NCBI GenBank assembly: GCA_021791495.1 | Contig: JAJYWN010000056.1 | Location: 1-64,000, forward strand | Direction of reading: 5' to 3' | Length of the DNA: 64,000 nt | DNA from: Bacillota bacterium | GTDB taxonomy: Bacteria > Bacillota > Sulfobacillia > JAJYWN01 | Shown here: positions 25,501 through 34,100 of the stretch, one piece after another | How positions within the stretch are numbered: the stretch's first letter is position 1 | How the letters are laid out: every line of letters starts with the position of its first letter | Translations under genes and position numbers: made by a program | The notes under the pieces: generated by a model | The model's database searches: none | Told to the model about the DNA's origin: nothing | Seen by the model: only the letters and a program-made list of their open reading frames with translations

Positions 25501-27063
25501 ACGGTCAAGGTCTACGTGAACGACACGTTCGGTCAGTTGGTCACCAGCGACAACGGCCGAGCGGTCACCCTCTTGACAACGGGCGGCCAGGTCACTACGG
25601 CTAACCCGACTCAGACCGTCAACGGCGTGGCGACTTTCACCATTACGGCCACCGCGGCCGGATCCTTGACCGTAACCGCATCGGCCAATGCCATCACGGC
25701 CGACACCACTGGCGCAACTATCAGCGTGGCACCGGCTACGGCCAGCAGCATGAAACTGGTGGCTTCTCCATCTAATGTTGCCCTAGACCCCAATAGCCGC
25801 GTAGCCGTTACATCATACCTAGTTGACTCTTACGGTAACAACGCCGGTGCGGGGTCGGCTATCACTCTCTCGGTCTCACCGGCGGGCCTGGGCACGTTGT
25901 CCAACGCCACGCTGTATCCAGGGCAGACCGTATACTATACGCCTGGCGCAATCCCAGGCAACGTGACCATCAGCGGCACATCCGCAAGCTATCCGGTGGC
26001 CTCCGCCACCGTTGCCACTTACGTGGCCGGCCCTCCGGCCAGGGCTGTGGTGTCGGCTACCACCGCCACCAAAGCCGGACCATTGAGTGGCGATACCATA
26101 ATGACCATCAAGGTCCGTCTGGAAGATGCGTCAGGTAACCTCTTGACCGGGAAGAGCACCGGTGACCTGCTATCGGCTGTCGGGCTAACTGTGTCCGGGA
26201 ATTCCTCCGGAACGCCGCGGATTAGCACGGGTACGGTCTATGGGTTGGGTTCCTTCGTGCCGGACGGCATCACCAGAGGTTCGGCCGGTTTCGTGGCGGG
26301 CGAGGCGACCTTCCAGTACAGTAACACGAAGGCAGAGACAGTCACGCTCACCCCGTCGGCCTATTACAATGGCCAGGCTCTGACAGCGGTGGCGGCTTCC
26401 GCCACCACCACGCCCGGCACCCCCGTGAGGATCGCTTTTACCCCGGCAAGACCTGCCGTCCGACCGGACACGGCCAGCACCACCATCGTCACGGCCAGCA
26501 TCGCCGATGTATATGACAACCCGGTGACGAGCGCCACGGATAGCATCCGATTCGCGCTATCCACCACAGCCTACTCGTCCCTGAGCACCAACGTGGCTAT
26601 CCCTGTGGCCAACGGACAGGCGTCGGTCAGTGTCACTGGCAAGGCGAGCCCGGGCGCGGCCACGCTAACCGCCACCAGTTCTACCTATGGCTTCTCCGCG
26701 AGTACCACAGCCACGACCGACTATTTGCCTGGCCAGCCGACCGTCGTGGCCACCGACAATAGTGGGTCGGATACCATCGTTGGCTCTGGCGAAGTCGCGG
26801 CTAAGCTGGTGATCACCTGCCCGTCCCGGGTGCTGAACCAGGACCTCCTGGTAACGGTAAATGGGGGTGGTGTCACGGTGTACTCCACCGCCGGCGGCTC
26901 AACGCCGGTGACCACCATCCCGGGCGGTTCGACCGGCATCACGGTGTACATCAACCGCGCGGACCTGGGCGTGGCCGGAGACAAGTCCATCATGGTGCTC
27001 CTCACCTCAGACATCGGCGTGGGGACCATGTCCACTCCGGTTACCGTGACATTGCAGAACTAG
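22579..27063 (+). CDS. Large SLH / Ig-repeat surface protein
   Basis: 1,494 residues from a GTG start with TTGGAGGGG before it. The signal peptide (KRGSRFLAAALVGLVLL...VEAAS) is followed by three SLH domains: LPDGTFQPTKSITRAEFAAT with the canonical TRAE, VPASHWASGYINF, and APATRGDVAIML. Then come many Ig-like (Big_1/Big_2 type) domains, such as VTPSEVSLLPGAQQQFQA and DKSTVPANGSSEVQVTVRVL. It is related to, but clearly diverged from, the two colinear S-layer-like proteins on either side. It ends at a strong terminator shared with the convergent TPR gene. Probably a wall-anchored surface protein. Confidence 0.85.
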   Translation: MKRGSRFLAAALVGLVLLTSMVLPVPISKTVEAASIEAPLPADVAGLPCEGAVRSLVSLNVFKGLPDGTFQPTKSITRAEFAATMARALDLDLVAKSLNGPSGFSDVPASHWASGYINFAAGRGLVNGVGDGKFAPGDPVTFVQVATMLIRLVGRDSDIKVPWPAGPYLTADDLGIPKGIRYDTNAPATRGDVAIMLANTIFGVNLASSGAPLAKTVFGIQKLSLSPSPAVIGGAGSVTLTAKGVKDNKEEITLGPTYTVTSGQATVTSGGKVTPTGAGAVKVRATLGSFSSEADIVVSSSFRIDPASPVALPGAAIQLTAYATGPGITENVVLPVTWTKVSGQSTLTPGGLVTVAAGDTVIQASYAGTTKTVTVRGSATLAVTPSEVSLLPGAQQQFQAAIVAEGGTPVPAYAVEWSASGGTITSGGLFTAAAGTGSVTVTARASGLSGTGKAYVLSRVEVTPGAPNLGLGEPVQFTAVGYDSAGRIMTINPTWDVTPSTLGVISSTGRMVGTVAGAGTVRATAAGISGSTSFTTAGAAAQLDIATDKSTVPANGSSEVQVTVRVLDSLGYLVKAGAYRVYFSLNSSPLGSFTANAVDTVNGVAVTTFKPTTSAGNAQIIASSTGLTTDSIFVSTTVPSASSVALSVSPAPIAASANSVTTLTATLKDQTGAVMSNNTGTTIVVTVNSSDTNVVTVPSVISIIPGASTGTTTLRSTGIPGSVSLSGSTNLSGVGLVGTTLQVAQAGAAHHLAVRGPIDSVAADNLTERSVVVELRDANEVVLTGDSSTVVSLTVSSGTATVASGTSITCQGGLATFRLRSAVAGTVSLLASSGNVTSATGSLTFTPGTATNVGLAVEPLNNIAADGGASSATLVATIRDAQGNTVTSATNAVTFSRTAGPGALTLPSTTTVTAVAGVARLTLPSGTVPGTDSFKATSTGLADSPTVTVTTRITGVPVAVQVQPIAGFAAGGSATVKVYVNDTFGQLVTSDNGRAVTLLTTGGQVTTANPTQTVNGVATFTITATAAGSLTVTASANAITADTTGATISVAPATASSMKLVASPSNVALDPNSRVAVTSYLVDSYGNNAGAGSAITLSVSPAGLGTLSNATLYPGQTVYYTPGAIPGNVTISGTSASYPVASATVATYVAGPPARAVVSATTATKAGPLSGDTIMTIKVRLEDASGNLLTGKSTGDLLSAVGLTVSGNSSGTPRISTGTVYGLGSFVPDGITRGSAGFVAGEATFQYSNTKAETVTLTPSAYYNGQALTAVAASATTTPGTPVRIAFTPARPAVRPDTASTTIVTASIADVYDNPVTSATDSIRFALSTTAYSSLSTNVAIPVANGQASVSVTGKASPGAATLTATSSTYGFSASTTATTDYLPGQPTVVATDNSGSDTIVGSGEVAAKLVITCPSRVLNQDLLVTVNGGGVTVYSTAGGSTPVTTIPGGSTGITVYINRADLGVAGDKSIMVLLTSDIGVGTMSTPVTVTLQN

Positions 27064-27093
27064 CATGCTGAACTGGCATTCCTGAGCTGACTG

Positions 27094-27137
27094 AAAAGAG
27101 GGGGCCGCCCCGAAGACGAGGCGGCCCCCTCTTTTCC
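27094..27137. terminator. Bidirectional terminator between convergent genes
   Basis: A perfect stem, AAAAGAGGGGGCCGCC / GGCGGCCCCCTCTTTT, around CCGAAGACGA has A and T runs at its ends. It can therefore stop the SLH gene on the plus strand and the TPR gene on the minus strand. Confidence 0.9.
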
Positions 27138-27175
27138 TGCTTGTCGCCGCAGCGACATCTTTAGTGCAGTACCCG

Positions 27176-27886
27176 CTACCTCTTCTTCGCCAGCCGGTCC
27201 AGCGCCGCCTTGGCGTCCGGGTTGGTCGCATCGATCTTCAGTGCCTGCTGGTAACTGGCGATGGCCGCATCGTTCTGGCCTTGGTGGTCCTGGATGTCGC
27301 CCTGGAGCACCCACATGTCGGCCCGATTGGTGACTTGCTTAGTGCCGGTGAGAACGGTCTCCAGAGCCTTTGCCCAGTTCTCCTTCATTTCATAGACCAC
27401 GGCCAAGTTGATGTAAGTCTGCCCAAGCTTCGAGTCGATGGAGAGGGCCTTCTGGTAAGAGGCGATCGCCTTGTCCAGATCGCCGTTGTTCCGCTGGACG
27501 TTGGCCAAGTTGTTCCAGGCCTCCGCGTAGTCGGGCTTCAGATCAGTCGCCTTCGAGTAGGCGTCGATGGCGCCTTTCTTGTCATCCTGGTTGAAGCGGA
27601 TGATGCCCAGCCAGAAATAGGCCTCGGGGTCTTTTCCATTCTTCTTGATGGAGGCCTTGATCGACGAATCGGCGGTCGCCATGTCACGATTCTTCACGGC
27701 GTCCATGGCCTGCTTCTTCAGGGTGGCGGCCTGCTTCACCTGGGAGTTTCGATAGGCCCATGTGCCGCCGCCGGCCACGACCAAGACCATCAGCGCCACA
27801 AGGGCTATGGCAATCGGCGAGACTCGAACGGCACCAAGTGCCGGCTTTGGCCCCGAATGCGACTTCAACTTCCTAACCAACGTCAT
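27176..27886 (-). CDS. Membrane-anchored TPR protein
   Basis: 236 residues. A short basic N-terminus (VRKLKSHSG) is followed by one membrane segment (SPIAIALVALMVLVVAGGG) and then four to five tetratricopeptide repeats from about residue 70, e.g. AEAWNNLANVQRNNGDLDKA and GQTYINLAVVYEMKENWAKA. TPRs are protein-binding scaffolds, and the anchor places them outside the membrane. The start is the ATG at 27886 because CAGGAGGTCG lies directly before it. Its partner is unknown; the neighbourhood suggests envelope assembly or proteolysis. Confidence 0.8.
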   Translation of the reverse strand: MTLVRKLKSHSGPKPALGAVRVSPIAIALVALMVLVVAGGGTWAYRNSQVKQAATLKKQAMDAVKNRDMATADSSIKASIKKNGKDPEAYFWLGIIRFNQDDKKGAIDAYSKATDLKPDYAEAWNNLANVQRNNGDLDKAIASYQKALSIDSKLGQTYINLAVVYEMKENWAKALETVLTGTKQVTNRADMWVLQGDIQDHQGQNDAAIASYQQALKIDATNPDAKAALDRLAKKR

Positions 27887-27951
27887 CGACCTCCTGGGAA
27901 CTGGATGCTCGCGCTTGGCGTCAGTCTTCGTGTGCATACTTGTCCAACGGT

Positions 27952-27981
27952 ATTATGGCAATTACAGCAAGCCCGCGTCAA
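27952..27981 (-). promoter_or_regulatory. Possible promoter of the TPR gene
   Basis: On the minus strand TTGACG (27981-27976) is followed after 18 bp by CATAAT (27957-27952), about 66 bp before the start codon. The spacing is one base longer than ideal. Confidence 0.4.
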
Positions 27982-28071
27982 CGGTAGAGTAACGAAGCCT
28001 GGCCAAATCCAGCCAACAGCAGGTAACTTGCGACAGCGGAAAGAAATCCAGGTGTCACGGCTCAACGGGAG

Positions 28072-29634
28072 ATGACAAGGCAATTGGCAAATAAGACGAG
28101 GTCCCATGGGAAGACTCTGCGCACGGTGGTGGGCTACGCCCTCATTGCTCTCCTGGTTCTGATATCTGTGAACTGGACGCTGCCCGTTCAGGGGAGGGCC
28201 GAGGCATCGGCCGTGGGGGCCTCCACTTCGACCTCCACCTCCGGCGACAGTCTGGACATGGGCATGTTCAACACCGTGCTCCAGTACATCCGAGCCTTCT
28301 ACTATTACCCGTTCGACTCCGCGAAGCTTTCCGAAGGTGCGGTCCGCGGCCTGGTCCAGGCCCTCGGCGACGACTATTCCGAATACCTGACCGCTCAGGA
28401 GTATAGCGACATGATGACGGGCCTTGGGGGCACCTTTGGCGGCCTTGGGATCTACATCGAGACGAAAGGCGACTACGTCGAGGTAGTCTCTCCTATCAAG
28501 GGTACGCCCGCCTGGCGGGCCGGCCTGCAACCCGGCGACAAGATCGCCGAGGTGGATGGCAAGGACTTCCGCGGCAAGACGGCCACCGAAGCCACCCAGG
28601 TGCTGCGTGGCGCGCCCGGCACCTCCGTGAAGCTGGGCATCCTGCGGAAGGGCATGGCGGAGATAATTACCATCACCATCACCCGCGAGATCATCGTCAT
28701 TAACCCCGTGGAGTATGAAATGAAGACGGGCGACATCGGGCTGATAACCTTGTCGTCCTTCAACGAACATACCACGGACAAGATGAACGAGGCGCTGGCG
28801 GACCTGAAGGCCAAGGGCGCCAAGGCCCTCATCCTCGACCTCCGGAACGACCCGGGTGGGCTCCTGGACCAGGCCGTCAACGTGGCGGACATGTTCCTGA
28901 ATAAGGACAAGATCGTCTTGCAGGTCGTTTCCAAGAACGGCACCGATCAGGTGGTCAAGACCTCGACCGACGAGGATCATCTGCCCATGGTGGTACTGGT
29001 GAATAAGGGTAGCGCCAGTGCCTCGGAGATTCTGACGGCGGCCTTGAAGGAGAACGGCACGGCCACGGTCATCGGGGAGCAGACCTACGGTAAGGGGTCG
29101 GTGCAGACCATCTATGGCTTCAGCAATGGCGCGGGCTTGAAGATCACCACCGCTAACTACCTCAGCCCCCAGGGTCATGTTATCAATCACGTTGGCGTCG
29201 CGCCGGATATCGTGGTGCCCATGGCCGAGAGGTCGGCGGATGAGACGGCGGCGCTATCGGCGCTGAACCTTGATCCCGGTTCCATTATCCGCCCCTGGGA
29301 TTCTGGGCTGCAGGTTCAGAAACTCCAGAAGGCGCTGAAAGCGATGGGCTACGATCCGGAGACCGAGGACGGTACCTACGGATACTCGACGATGGGCGCC
29401 GTCACGGCCTTCCAGCGGGCGAAGAAACTGCCGTTTTCGCCGGTCTTGGGGGAAGGGTTTGTGACGGAGTTGAACCGGGATCTGGTGGCTGAAGAGGCGC
29501 ATCCCTCACAGGATCCGCAAATGGATAGGGCCGTTAAGTATCTGCAGGATACGTACCTGACGGCGGTAGGCGGTGGACCGGCGCCGGCGACGGCTTCCAC
29601 GCCTACGCCGGCGGCGCAGGGAGGTGGCCACTGA
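28072..29634 (+). CDS. Carboxy-terminal processing protease (S41) with PDZ and peptidoglycan-binding domains
   Basis: 520 residues. One N-terminal membrane segment (about 17-38) is followed by the CtpA/CtpB layout: a helical region, a PDZ domain (about 115-200: GGLGIYIE, GLQPGDKIAEVDGKDF), and the S41 core with the catalytic Ser in GSASASEI (Ser316) and Lys in GEQTYGKGSVQ (Lys341). The 25-residue gap is standard. The C-terminus carries a PG_binding_1-type domain (about 418-468: VQKLQKALKAMGYDP). The role is likely regulated cleavage of envelope or secreted proteins outside the membrane. The 3' end overlaps the next gene by one base. Confidence 0.92.
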   Translation: MTRQLANKTRSHGKTLRTVVGYALIALLVLISVNWTLPVQGRAEASAVGASTSTSTSGDSLDMGMFNTVLQYIRAFYYYPFDSAKLSEGAVRGLVQALGDDYSEYLTAQEYSDMMTGLGGTFGGLGIYIETKGDYVEVVSPIKGTPAWRAGLQPGDKIAEVDGKDFRGKTATEATQVLRGAPGTSVKLGILRKGMAEIITITITREIIVINPVEYEMKTGDIGLITLSSFNEHTTDKMNEALADLKAKGAKALILDLRNDPGGLLDQAVNVADMFLNKDKIVLQVVSKNGTDQVVKTSTDEDHLPMVVLVNKGSASASEILTAALKENGTATVIGEQTYGKGSVQTIYGFSNGAGLKITTANYLSPQGHVINHVGVAPDIVVPMAERSADETAALSALNLDPGSIIRPWDSGLQVQKLQKALKAMGYDPETEDGTYGYSTMGAVTAFQRAKKLPFSPVLGEGFVTELNRDLVAEEAHPSQDPQMDRAVKYLQDTYLTAVGGGPAPATASTPTPAAQGGGH

Positions 29635-30599
29635 TGGAGTGGACAAAACAGCGGATGAAGCTGGAGCTGAAGCCTAAGCTGAAACGAACCCTGGTGGCTT
29701 TCCTCCTGACCGCGGCGGTGTCCTTCGCCTGGCCCGGCAGCGGCCTTCTGCCCGCGGATATGGCCAGTGGCGGATCCTCCGCCTCCACCTCTTTCAAGCC
29801 TGGTACAGTCCAAGCGGCCGCCGGTGAGCCCGGCGCCGCCATCTACCGAAACGGCAGCCCCTTGGGCATCGTAGCCACCATCTTAGAAGGACGCGCCTGG
29901 ATTCCCGTACGCACTCTCATGGAAGCCTTAGGCTACACCGTGACCTGGGACGATGCGTCGCACAGCATCCGGCTGGCCTCGCCGGGCGTAGTCGGTTCGG
30001 GTGTGACCGCTCCGGTGCCTGGGCTTGAGCTTCTCAGCAGTTTCCGGTCGGTGGACGGCGCTGGGTATTACCGCATTGTCGGAGAAGCGCGCAACCCCGG
30101 CCAGGAGACCGTCTACGGGCCCCGCGTGACGGCCCTTCTCAGGAACGCCAACGGGGACCTAATCGATACTGTCTCAGCTCCCGCTCTGCTTGATAAGGTC
30201 CTGGGCGGTGGCAAAGTGCCCTTCGTCCTTGTTTCGACAGCCAAGGCGGCCGACGTCTGGACCGTGGAACTCCGCCTTGATCTTCAGACCAGGTACGTTG
30301 AGAGTGCCGCCAAGCCGGCCGCCGGACCCAAGGTCGAAAGCCTCACCCTGGCCCGCTTCAAGGCCGACGACGACGTCATCAGCTACAGCGGCACCGTAGT
30401 CAATAGCGGCGCGGGAGACGCCAAGGACTTGCGTGCGGTAATCACCGGGTATAACGCCGCCGGTACGGCCGTGGCGGTTGAGACCGGTTATGTCACCCCG
30501 AGAGACCTTACGGCCGGCGCCCACGGCCACTACAGCATTCCCATTACCAACAACGCCGGCATGGTGACATCTGTGTCCGTTCAGTTCGAATACCGCTAG
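29634..30599 (+). CDS. Secreted stalk-domain protein with FxLYD-like region
   Basis: 321 residues, translationally coupled to the protease (TGATG overlap, GGGAGGTGG before the ATG). After a signal-like segment (RTLVAFLLTAAVSFAW) comes one half of a copper-amine-oxidase-N-like domain: 'GRAWIPVRTLMEALGYTVTW'. A domain with YYRIVGEARNPGQETVYGPR resembles FxLYD modules. A second beta-rich repeat, FKADDDVISYSGTVVNSGAG, follows. Coupling to the S41 protease suggests it is a partner or substrate adaptor, which is an inference. Confidence 0.65.
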   Translation: MEWTKQRMKLELKPKLKRTLVAFLLTAAVSFAWPGSGLLPADMASGGSSASTSFKPGTVQAAAGEPGAAIYRNGSPLGIVATILEGRAWIPVRTLMEALGYTVTWDDASHSIRLASPGVVGSGVTAPVPGLELLSSFRSVDGAGYYRIVGEARNPGQETVYGPRVTALLRNANGDLIDTVSAPALLDKVLGGGKVPFVLVSTAKAADVWTVELRLDLQTRYVESAAKPAAGPKVESLTLARFKADDDVISYSGTVVNSGAGDAKDLRAVITGYNAAGTAVAVETGYVTPRDLTAGAHGHYSIPITNNAGMVTSVSVQFEYR

Positions 30600-31109
30600 C
30601 CACAAGGGTCACCCGGTCAACACGTAGTCAGGGCCGAATACTGGCCACAATTGGTGTGCGGCCCGGTGACGGGCGCTCCGCGTTCTTTTGGCGAGCCTTT
30701 TGGGCTACTTATGACAACTAGCATGAAGTGAAAGGTGCCTGGATGTCCGGCTGACTTGGCACCCGCCGGGTTTCTCCATTGACCGACAAGCGCTGTAACT
30801 GCGGTTAGTTCATGCTTCAGTCACATGCCTGACTGAGCACTCCCCGACGATACCAGCACTTCCCTCATTCACCCCGCATTTCTTGCGAAGGAATGCCCAG
30901 CTACCCACAGAAACACACTCTGCTGGTCGTATTATGTAATACTGGACAGACCAGCGAAAGCATGCAGGCTTTTGACTTTTGGGTAGGAGTTTCCTGGAAA
31001 AGGGGGTGGGTTGGGACCAACCATAAGGAGAAGTCGATCTAGTGTCGACCTCAGTTACGGAAGTACGGTTTTACTGCGCAGAAGACCCAAAGGAGGATTA
31101 CGCGAACAC
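30600..31109 (+). other. Gene-free leader region of the second S-layer-like gene
   Basis: It contains a GTCACCCGG...CCGGTGAC pairing near 30608-30670 that could be a weak terminator for the preceding gene, a dyad at 30922-30953 and, at the right end, AAAGGAGGAT before the ATG. It is not similar to the leader of the first S-layer-like gene except at the ribosome site. Confidence 0.4.
30923..30954. promoter_or_regulatory. Operator-like dyad upstream of the second S-layer-like gene
   Basis: A perfect 14-bp palindrome, GTATTATGTAATAC (30929-30942), is flanked by CTGGTC and, six bases after its right end, GACCAG. TATTAT within it could be a -10 element, which would let a repressor bound to the dyad control the promoter. 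No good -35 was found. Confidence 0.35.
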
Positions 31110-34100
31110 ATGAGGCGTTTCAAGAAACTGTTCGTCACCATTCTCGTGGTGGCAACCATCCTTGGAACAGCCAGCGCTTTCACCAGCGCCGCCAGCCTGC
31201 TTGACGTAGAAGGCACGAAATATGCCGACTCCGTCGGGCAGTTGGTTGGCATCGGTGTAATTCAGGGCTTCCCGGACGGGACCTTCAAGCCCGCAGCCAC
31301 CATCACTCGTGCACAGATGGCTGCGGTTATGGTCCGTTCGCTGGGCTTTGATAGCCTGGCCACCGCTTCCAAGGGCGCCACGCCCTTCAGCGACGTGCCG
31401 GCGACCCATTGGGCGTCAGGATACGTCAACGTTGCCTACAACAAGTCGATCATCAACGGCATGGGCGATGGCACCTTCCATCCGGAAGATCCTGTCACCT
31501 ATGCTCAGGCTATCACCATGCTGGTCCGGGCCACCGGACACGCCGGCGAAGTCGTCGGCGCCTGGCCGACCGGCTATGTTGAGGTCGCCCAGAAACTCGG
31601 CCTGACCTCGAACGTCGACTTCTCGTCGACCGCCCCGGCTACCCGTGGCGACGTCGCGATCATGACCGACACCGCGGTCTTCACCGTCACCGACCCGACG
31701 TCCGGCGCCAGCCTGGCCTGGTCGGTGTTCAAGCTCGACGCCTACAAGCCCGACAAGACCGCTCCGGTCATCACTCTGACTTCCCCGACCGCCGGCCAGG
31801 TCAACGCGACCACCGCCACCGTGTCTGGTAGTGTCAGCGAAGCGGCCACCGTGAAGGTGAACGGCACCGCCGTCACCCTTGGCGCCGGCAACTCCTTCAC
31901 CACCACCGTCGACTTGGCAAACGGCGATAACACCATCAAGGTGGAAGCCGTTGACGCCTACAGCAACGCCGCCACCCCGGTCACCGTCGTGGTGACCCGC
32001 GTCGGCGATGCCGCTTCGGTCTCCCTCACCCCGTCCTCGGCTAACGTGGTCGCCGGCGGGACCCAGGCTTTCGTCGGCAAGGTCCTTGATGCCAACGGCC
32101 TGGCCCTCACCGGTGCGACCATCACGTACACCGTCGACAAAGGCACCATCGCCGCCGACGGCACCTACACCGCGCCCACCACCATGGGCACGGCCACCGT
32201 CACCGCCACCGCCGGCACCTTGAGCGCCACCGCCACCGTCACCATCACGGCCGGCGAGCTCAAGACCGTCACCGTCAGCCCCGCCCCGCCCGATCTGGCC
32301 GCCGGCCAGACCCTGACCTTCACGGCCAAGGGCTATGACGCGAATAACAACGAAGTGGCCATCACCCCGGTTTGGTCCGTCGACAACAACGGCGTCATCA
32401 GCACCGCCGGAGTGTTCGCCGGCGCCGCCGGCACCTATACGGTGACGGCTACCGTGGGCAGCCTGTCCGGTACCGCCACCGCGAATGTAGCCGGCGCGGC
32501 CGCGAAGGTCACCTTGACGGCGAGCAAGACCACCATCAAGGCCAACGGCACGTCCGTTTCCACCATCACCGCGACTCTGCAGGATGCCAACGGGAACACC
32601 GTCGTCGGCGATTCCGCCAGCAAGGTCACCTTTACCAAGGTCGGCCCTGGCACTCTCCCGGCGACCACCCAGCTCACCCTGGCAGCCGGCGTGGCCAGCA
32701 TCGATCTGACTTCGACCACCACCACGGGTATCGCCCGGGTCACCGGGACCTCGAACCTGCCTGGAGTGACCGGGTCCTACGTCGATGTCACCTTGGCTGC
32801 TCAGACCGTCACCCAAGTTAAGACCTCCGTCGACTTGGCTCAGGTGTCCGCCGACGCCGCGACTGTCGCGACCGTCAGCGCCACCCTGGCCGACGAAGAT
32901 GGTGTGAAAGTCACGTCGGCGACTAACGTCGTGACCTTCAACGTCTCCGGCACCGACTACTTCACCGTCCTCACGGCGGACGGCGATGCCAACACCGCCG
33001 GCTACCAGGTTACGGCCGTTGGTGGCGTGGCCACCTTCCAGGTCCGCTCGAAGGCCGTTCCTGGCGCCATCTCCATCACCGCCAGCGCGACTGGCCTGAC
33101 CTCCGACGCCGGCCGGACCATTAACTCGGTCGCCACCGGTCCGTCGGCCAAGCTCGTCATCGTCGGACCTCTCACCAGCATGGCTACCTACGCTGGCGCC
33201 GACACCACGAAGATGATGGCTGTGAAGGTCCAGGTCCAGGATTACCAGGGTAACGTGGTGACCAGCAACAGTGTCACCGCGGTCACCCTCACTGCAACTG
33301 AAAACGGCACTGGCGGCGCCAGCACCACGATCAACGGCGGCGCCACGCAGACCGTCAGCCAGGGGCAGATCACGTTCTACGTGAAGGACACCGAGTCTGA
33401 GTCGGTTGACTTCACCGCCGCGGCCGCCGGCCTCACCTCCGCGGCCAAGGTCACCGGCAGCTTCATCCCGGGCGACCCGGCTGAAGTCGCCGTCGTGTCC
33501 GTCACTCCCGGCTCCATCAGCGCCGACGGCGTCGCGACCGCGGTCGTGAAGGCTGCCATCCGCGATGCCAACCACAACGTGGTCCCGACGGCCACCAACC
33601 TGGTGACCTTCTCCAGGACCGCCGGTACCGCCACGACTCTGCCCAGCACCCTCGCGGTCAACGCCGTCAACGGTTACGCCACCATCACGGTGACTTCGAA
33701 GACGACGCCTGACGCCGTGGGCGACACCTTCGACGCGACGGCCGTGGCCTCCGACGGGACCACCGCTCTCACCAACGTCGCCGAAGCTAACGCCTTCGGG
33801 ACCAATAAGGTCAACACCGTGCTCTTCGGCATGCCGAACAACCTGAACGTGGTTGTCAGCGGCACCGCCACCGCCGGCACGGCGAAGGACGTGATGGTCC
33901 AAGTGCGTGACTACCTGAACCAGGTCATCACGAACAACAACAGCGCCTCCATCACCTTGAGTGTCGATGGTTCGGCCAGCGTAGCCGCCAACCCGGTCAC
34001 CGTGGTGAACGGCGTGGCGACCTTCTCCATCACCGACACGAAGGCTGAAACGGTCAACATCACCGCCAACGGGCTTGGGCTCACTCAGGCGACCGGCACT

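Noticed and set aside
27883-29190. A 435-codon frame antisense to the S41 protease
   Set aside because: No recognisable features, and the sense frame is an unambiguous CtpA-type protease.
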